Below are positions 55,914 to 64,000 of a stretch of 64,000 nucleotides of DNA, in pieces. The stretch covers positions 79,470,648 to 79,534,647 of the forward strand of contig OZ018337.1 of assembly GCA_963969495.1 (NCBI GenBank), read 5' to 3'. Numbering within the stretch: the stretch's first letter is position 1; each line of letters starts with the position of its first letter. The notes under the pieces were generated by a model. The model searched no databases and had not been told where the DNA came from. It was given only the letters and a program-made list of their open reading frames with translations. The stretch comes from Ceratothoa steindachneri (taxonomy: Eukaryota > Arthropoda > Malacostraca > Isopoda > Cymothoidae). Made by a program: the position numbers and the translations under genes.

Positions 55914-57519
55914 GGTATTTATAATCCACCCTTCACGGCTGTTAGCCCTCCCAGAGCGCAGGTTGTGTAGCGAGTGTAGAGAAAGTTTACTACAGGGGAG
56001 AGAAGGCAATTCTGAAGAGATGAGTCTTCAGGAGATGTTTAGAAGTAGCAAGGTGGGGAGAGGATCGGACTTCGGCAGGAAAAGCATTCCAGAGTCTAGG
56101 AGCACAAACTGAGAAGGAACGGTCACTCATCTAACAGATGACAGAACCAGGAGTGTTCAGGAGGGGGGGCGAGGTTAGACCGGAGTGCCCGAGGAGTTTG
56201 ACAACGGGAGAGGGAAGACGAGAGATAAGGTGGAGCCTCGAGGTCTAGGGCCTTGTAAGTGATGAGAAGAATTCTATAATGGGTACGGAAGCGAATAAGT
56301 AACCAGTGTAGCTCCTGTAACAGAGGTATCGAAGGAGAGAACTAGTTGGAGGAGTCGAAGTAACGAAGAAAGGAGATTCACTAGATACAGAAATCACGTC
56401 ACAGATCAGATCCAGAAAGCGACTATGACTGTTAGAACTCTTTACAAATTCAGAAATATTAGGCAATGCAATAAGAAAATGATTCACATGATCCTAGTAA
56501 GAGCAATACTGGTCGATCTAGACCCCACCCTCCACTGCGTGTCCAAAATGCAAGAAATGTCGCTACATTTAGTACAAAATAAGCGCATGTAGCTAATTAC
56601 CAAGAGATGGCAGAAAAAGCCAAGATCGCCATAGATCACCGAAGATACGACCGATAAACATAGGCCTCCAAGAATGAGCAAAAAAATGTAAGTCGTATGC
56701 TAAGAAAAATGTGAAATGCCCTTTTATCAGATTTAGTGTAGCTTCACAATTATTTATAAATTTATTATATGCAAAAGGCTAAAATATAAAATATATATAA
56801 AAAAAATAGTTTTTTTGCTCAAATGTGCATTACACATTTGTTTTAGCATATGGCCGAATATTACAAATAGGAGGAGCACAAATCAGAGAGTTCATAGAAA
56901 ACAACAAAGAAAATCGAATCCACAACTCCCCCCCGAGTTGTAAAGCAAACCGATTATGAAAAACACAACCTAAAAATGAACTACAAAAACACTACCCACC
57001 TTACCAAAAGGCGACAACAAATAACAACCACGCCAAAACAACTCAAAAAGGAACAACAAAGAGAAAGGAGCCAATCAAAGGAAACAATCAGGTAATTAGA
57101 TACAAATAGAAAAATAGTAACATAAAGTCAACAAGCGATAAATAGATGAATAAAAATGCAAACTACAAACACACAAGGTAAAAAACATATTAGGAAAATA
57201 TACGAACACACAAGTAAACAAAGTGAAAATCAGACAAACAAAATATAAATCAACAAAATACGAAGACAATAAATAAACCACCATGTAAAGACACACAAAA
57301 GATAGTGCAAACTAACACACTAGTAAAAATAAAACAAACAAAATAAATCGACAAACAACCTCTAAATATAAACAGACACAAAAAGCATAGGCTTAAACAC
57401 CTAAAAGAAAGCACAAAACGAATCAAAAACTGCTAAAGAAAGCGATGTTACCTCTCTTTACAAATCTTCTACATTTTTCTCCTTTTTACCTAATTCATCT
57501 CTCTTTTCTACACTTAACA
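55914..57519. other. Unassigned repeat-like block, then A-rich DNA
   Basis: 55930-56680 is GC-balanced (purine-rich on the plus strand) and looks like an ancient dispersed repeat, but no clean reading frame or motif identifies it. 56690-57450 is very A- and AC-rich low-complexity DNA with no gene. Confidence 0.4.
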
Positions 57520-57785
57520 TCAGCCAATATACCGCAAATTTGGTCTCCAGCCTCCCTAAGCGAATTAAAGCAATCATGAAGATCAAAAGGGATCGTTAAA
57601 AATATTTACCTTGCGATTCAATTGATTGTATTTTTTAATAAAATGGATTTGGACTCTATTTTTCTGTATATTTCACATTGAATATATCATACAAACATAC
57701 TAAACAAGATTCAACCTTTGATTAGTTTTATTAATTTTGTAATATAAAAAATATAGAGGGCTGAAAACTTTTGAACATGACTGTA
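57520..57785 (+). mobile_element. Tc1-like transposon 3' end
   Basis: Plus-strand codons at about 57537-57599 read NLVSSLPKRIKAIMKIKRDR then stop, the usual Tc1 transposase C-terminus. About 160 bp later aaaacttttgaacatgactg ends at a TA (57784-57785), in the style of a Tc1 terminal repeat. The left part of the element is missing. Confidence 0.62.
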
Positions 57786-59573
<1,788 letters not shown>

Positions 59574-59576
59574 CAG

Positions 59577-61290
59577 CATAAAGGCGGCTAAGCGGTCTGA
59601 GGAACTTTGTCGAATTCCGGAGGCTAGCCAGGAGAGTGAAGTCCAGCCTAAGGGCGGCAAAGCGTTCTGAGGAATTCCGAGTGGCGAGACTCTGTAAAGA
59701 GAATCCCAAGGAGTTTTTTTTGGATATATGAACAGCCGTAAACCAATCCGTCGAACGATTGGCCCTTTGAGAAATGGGGAGGGGGCATTAAAGCATTCAG
59801 ATTCAGAAAATGCTAACCTCCTTAACGACTACTTCTCTTCAGTGTTTACTGAAGAGTGTGGTCCCATCCCCCAGCCAATGGATTGCTACTCGAGGGAAAA
59901 GCTGGAGGATATGGACTTCACCGAAGGGAAAATAAAAAAGAAGATCAGTGACCTAATAACGAACAAGTCACCTAGACCGGATGGCTTTCTACTTAAAGTG
60001 ATGAACATGTGCGCGATAAGTGTTACGACACTGAGCGCAATCTTCAACATGTCCATCCGGACCGAATGCGTTCCTAGAGAATGGCGTGACGCGGATGTGA
60101 ATCCTTATCTGCAAAGGAAAGGAGACCGTAGCCAACCGTCAAACTACCCACCTATCAGTTCTGGCTTCGATAGTTGGTAAACTCATCAAAAGCATGATGG
60201 TGGACAAAATGACGTCGTATTTAGAGTCAAACCTGCTACTGAGGAGTTCACAACATGGCTTCCCGAAGGCAACGGTCATGCCTGACGAACCTTGTGGAAT
60301 TCTTCCACTTCGTGTTCAGTGAGCACGATCGGGACAAGGCAGTGGATGTGGTGTACTTAGACTTTAAGAAAGCCTTTGATAAGGTACCACACCGCTGCCT
60401 TCTCCGGATAGTGCGAGCGCTGGGTATTAGACGGAAAAGTAGCTGGCTGGATCGAGAACTGGCTAAGTAGCAGACGGCAACGGGTGGTGGTGAATGGACA
60501 GGCTTCTGAGTGGGTGCCCGTTACTAGCGAGGTGCCTCAAATTTCTGTCCTGGGAACCACTACTATTTCCTCATCTACGGTCAACGACATGGACGGTGAC
60601 ATGGTTGCCATGATTTTCAAATTTGCTGACGATACCAAGCTTGGTATGAACGTTGCAAATGGATGGAAATACTGCCCGCCTGCAGGAAGATCTTGGGAAG
60701 ATTGGGGAGTGGTCAGACACGTGGCAAATGCCTTTAAACGTGAACAAATGCAAAGTAATGCATATAGGCTACAGAAACCCCTAATCTTAGTATATCCTTA
60801 AGGGCACTACTCTTGAATCGAGTGACACTGAGAAGGACCTTGGGTGTTACTGTCACTAGCGACCTCAAGTTCTCGAAACAGTGCATCGAGGCAGAGAAGA
60901 AAGCTCAAAGGATGTTAGGCTACATAAAGCGCCAGTTTTGGATACCGTAACCAAGGAGATAGTACTTTGTCTGTACAACTCCCTCGTTCCGCCACACCTG
61001 GAGTATGCCGTACAATTTTGGAGTCCTTCGTTTCGAAAGGATATCGCAAGGTTGTAACGCATACAAGCTAGGGCAACCAAACTGATTCTCCTCTATCCGA
61101 CATAAAAGTTATGAGGATAGACTAAGGGAATTAGATCTGTTCTCGCTGGAAACCCATAGACTGCGTGGTCAGTTCATCGAAGTTTTCAAAATACTTCGAG
61201 GGTTCGACAATGTTGACTACCGGGATATTTTCACACTGAGTGAGAACAGAACGCACAATCACGGCTTCAAACTTGAACTGAAGCGTTAAA
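59577..61290 (+). pseudogene. CR1-like LINE reverse transcriptase to C-terminus
   Basis: A long, readable ORF2 relic. RKPIRRTIGPL (59734), LLNDYFSSVFTEE (59818), KSPRPDGFLLKVM (59967), VPREWRDADV (60068), a QHGF-like block (60251), VDVVYLDFKKAFDKVPHRCL (60343, motif A Asp present), RQRVVVNGQASEWVPVTS (60475), FKFADDTKLG (60620, catalytic FADD intact), KDLGVTVTSDLKFSKQC (60833), LVPPHLEYAVQFWSP (60982), SLETHRLRGQFIEVFKILRG (61144) and GFKLELKR then stop near 61288. Frameshifts near 60180, 60470 and 60800 and a few stops break it. The order is complete from before RT to the C-terminus. The apurinic endonuclease part is not visible. A young-looking relic compared with 230-760. Confidence 0.85.
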
Positions 61291-63726
61291 CCGATGGTCG
61301 TTAAAAGCAATGGAAATAACGAACCGAGTTCGTTATGGATATGTAATACGTATGTAATTACTAATAAAGTTAAGTGGACTACACAACATAGTATTGATAC
61401 GAACCTTTCACTGTAGGAGACATGTGACACACCAACACTCACTCAGGCTGGTCGTAACGCTTGCCTCTTAAACCCGATGGAGTTCGGCCAGGAAATTTGA
61501 TTCGTTATATCCGAAATTCGTTATATTGAGGTTCGTATATCAATAGTTTACTGTAATAAAATGGCAAATATTGTTAAACACAATAGCAGCCAAATAGTTA
61601 ATTAAATAAGCGTAAAAATATATATTTTTAATTATTCCAACGCAACTCTCCTTTTCAGTATGAAAATCTAAACCAATTAAATACACTTTTTGTGATATTG
61701 AAACTTATTGAATTTATAAAAATGAAATCGTAAAAGATCAATAAAAAGAAAATGACAAAAAAATTTATATAAAACCGAGGAGTGAGATTGTTATGAGATA
61801 ACCAGACATTTCACAGTTTGAGAAGTGGAAAATGTTATGATGGAGTCATCAAAACACGAAAAAAATTAGAAAAAAAAACATTATTCAAAGTGTAGATAGT
61901 ATTGATAGTAAATTATAAATAGTATTTTTTTTATTCTTTTTGATAATTCACATCAAGTCTTAAACATCTAGGATCCTAGGCTATTTTATGAGCCTCTATC
62001 ATACCATCAACACATTCTTACAAAGTTTTAAATTCAAAGTCATGTTTAGAAACCTCCATTTTACGACAGCCAAATTAATTCACTTTTTTTTCATTACAAT
62101 CTTTGTCTTCTTTATCTGGTCAATTAAACACCTTAATTAATTAACTTAGGACGGAGAGAGAAAAACCCAAGGACAATGACTTTGTTTTTTCGATGCCATA
62201 ACTTGCGAATTAAATCCATAGCTTTAAATTTAAACTTTTAAGAATCGAGGAATTATTGTCATTGCCACAAAAAGGTAATGACGGGAATGAATATTTGGAA
62301 TTGCCACACGATACACTTAAATCGCATGGCCTAAAGAAGTCTGACGCAAGCATTCCGTCGGGTGTTTGTCAGTGCCACTTTTACTTTCATCCCCACACAC
62401 ACATTGCAACTTACACACAATACTACGGAACCACTCTGCCTCACAAGGTTACGGGTTGAAGCAAGTTGGACGCATTTCCGTTAAATCTCGGTAATTTATG
62501 GTATTTTGTGCTTATCTAAATCTTCTCATGTGTCAACCAAGAGAATATATCTTCGTTTCCATTCTTACATCCTTTTTTTCTACTGCTCTCGGTCATCTAA
62601 TTCTTTTCTGCCCCTGCCCCCCCCCCCCCCTTCATTGGTTGTGGAAGGAGATCAAGTTAGAACAGTTGTGGCCCCCATCAGTCCTTGCAACACTGATTTA
62701 TCTCCCTCATTGACGAAACACTGATTGTTAATGTTCCTTGGTTCTTAAAAGCGATGTGGAAATGTCCAGTAGATGAGTCAAATGAAACCAAATCTAACCA
62801 AGAATGGATTAAATTGGTTTAATTTGATATTCTACTGAATTATTGGAAAATCTGGTTTATTTACTTCTCCCCCATTTTATGGTTTTAAAGATTAAACCTG
62901 GCTATAAATCAATATATGTATAGAAAGTAATACTATAATGTTAGGTGATAACTGCATTTACGAGTAAAGTAAAGTAGAAATTTTCATAATGGCGATATTT
63001 AAGGGCGACAAGGCTCTCTCAGGCCTGCAATGCAAAGGTCATATTGTTATCTGATTTACATCTGAAAGGGTATAATTTATACATTGTGTACAATTTGCGA
63101 CACATATTTAATGTGTCATTGATTGACAAAGTTGAAGTGAAATGCCAAGTTAATCCTTGGTTAATTGTAGTCAAGACTCGTGTTTTTACTCTTTTGTAAT
63201 TTGTTCTCTATGTTAAAGAGCTCTTTCAAATAAAATAGTGTTAGTCTTGAAGCCGATTTAAGTAGAAGAGTATATTCCTTGCCCTTTAAAGGAGTTAATG
63301 TTCTCCATTCTGATCCTTATTTCTTCGTGACTTCAAAAAATTGAAATGGCATGGTGAAAATTATCCTCTACTTTTTAATATGGGTGTGTTTATTCGAGTG
63401 ACTCTGGAACTGAGAGAAAATGCTGTTAGTTGCTGAAGAATATTTAATTATTCTCTCGGACAAAATTGTTATCATCTAATCAGTGATTCTCTACACCCTT
63501 GTTCCTTGCTACTTTTTAATTCTCCTTACCCTTCGGAGGTCTCCCTTCTCTCGTCACGGTGTTCCCAATAGAAACTACCCCCCCCCCTCCCATTATATTT
63601 TCGAAAAAGACGCTGCTCTCTTCATGACACTTTCCAGCTTTAGTCTCTAGCGTTAATTCTCCCATGTTCTTCTTTTTAAGTAAGTAAAAAAAGAAAGTAA
63701 AATGTATTTCTAAAATTATAATACAA
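61291..63726. other. No gene recognised
   Basis: AT-rich. 61300-61560 contains repeated 'ttcgttat' and 'cgttatat' pieces (aaccgagttcgttatgg, gatttgattcgttatatccg) that could be part of an unrecognised repeat. A C10 tract lies at about 62620. No coding feature is supported. Confidence 0.4.
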
Positions 63727-64000
63727 CAAGCCGCTGTTCTCTTCCTTAACAGGAAGTGCTTGGTTACACAGCCACCGCTGTGGCCTACGGCCTTATTTGC
63801 TAATCTTAACACCCTTTTTTAATGCCCATTATAGAATCTTTATTTTACACCCTGAACATTCTTCTTCTTTCTTCTTCTTCTTCTTCTTCTTCTTCTTCTT
63901 CTTCTTCTTTTTCTTATTTTTCTTCTTCTTTTTCTTCTTTTTCTTCTTCTTTTTCTTCTTTTTCTCCTTTTTCTTCTTTTCTTCTTTTTTTCTTCTTCCT
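63727..64000. repeat. Dispersed repeat with (CTT)n tail, copy 2
   Basis: caagccgctgttctcttcct, ctacggccttatttgctaat and tacaccctgaac match copy 1 at 12283-12420, followed by CTT-rich DNA running off the window edge. Confidence 0.75.

Overview
The window is animal nuclear DNA. It is AT-rich and saturated with long (TA)n, (TC)n and (CTT)n microsatellites and with decayed transposable elements. I see no bacterial-style operon and no host gene I can name. The repeat set is Penelope-like elements, CR1-, Jockey- and L2-like LINEs, an RNase H-bearing LINE, Ty3/gypsy elements, Merlin, mariner, Tc1 and DD41D transposons, and a tRNA-derived SINE. It fits an invertebrate, perhaps an arthropod or lophotrochozoan; the sequence alone does not settle which.

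Layout. 0-12 kb: mostly unassigned AT-rich DNA with fragments of a CR1-like LINE, a Tc/mariner-class transposase, an uncharacterised transposon protein and a mariner. 12-20 kb: a Penelope-like copy, a mariner tail, a broken Jockey-like LINE with a run of short hairpins behind it, a second Penelope-like copy and an inverted repeat carrying a hammerhead-like core. 21-22.6 kb: a near-complete Merlin transposon. 24.5-29.6 kb: a decayed LINE with RNase H, beside a Ty3/gypsy element that keeps both LTRs and integrase but has lost its reverse transcriptase. 30-41 kb: a 235-bp tandem repeat with a hammerhead-like core, further Penelope-like copies, an L2-like LINE end, a 43-bp minisatellite and a gag-protease scrap.

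42.2-51.1 kb is the centrepiece: a complete, fairly young Ty3/gypsy-type retrotransposon. It has TG...CA LTRs, an ACGT target duplication, a lysine-tRNA primer site and a polypurine tract. It is inserted into the integrase tail of a different, older gypsy element. Gag has five zinc knuckles. It ends in a GGGAAAC slippery heptamer directly before its stop codon, followed 9 nt later by a 9-bp hairpin, a textbook -1 frameshift cassette into pol. Pol reads protease, reverse transcriptase, RNase H, an OTU-like domain, a second retropepsin-like domain and integrase. This copy is probably dead: the reverse transcriptase motif A aspartate is Tyr, the OTU nucleophile is Ser, and the second protease is split by a frame change.

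51.5-64 kb: Penelope-like head fragments, a DD41D transposon with ~217-bp inverted repeats, a SINE, a Tc1 tail, a CR1-like LINE and a (CTT)n-associated repeat whose partner lies at 12.3 kb. The elements do not act as a pathway; they are layers of insertion whose nesting gives relative ages.
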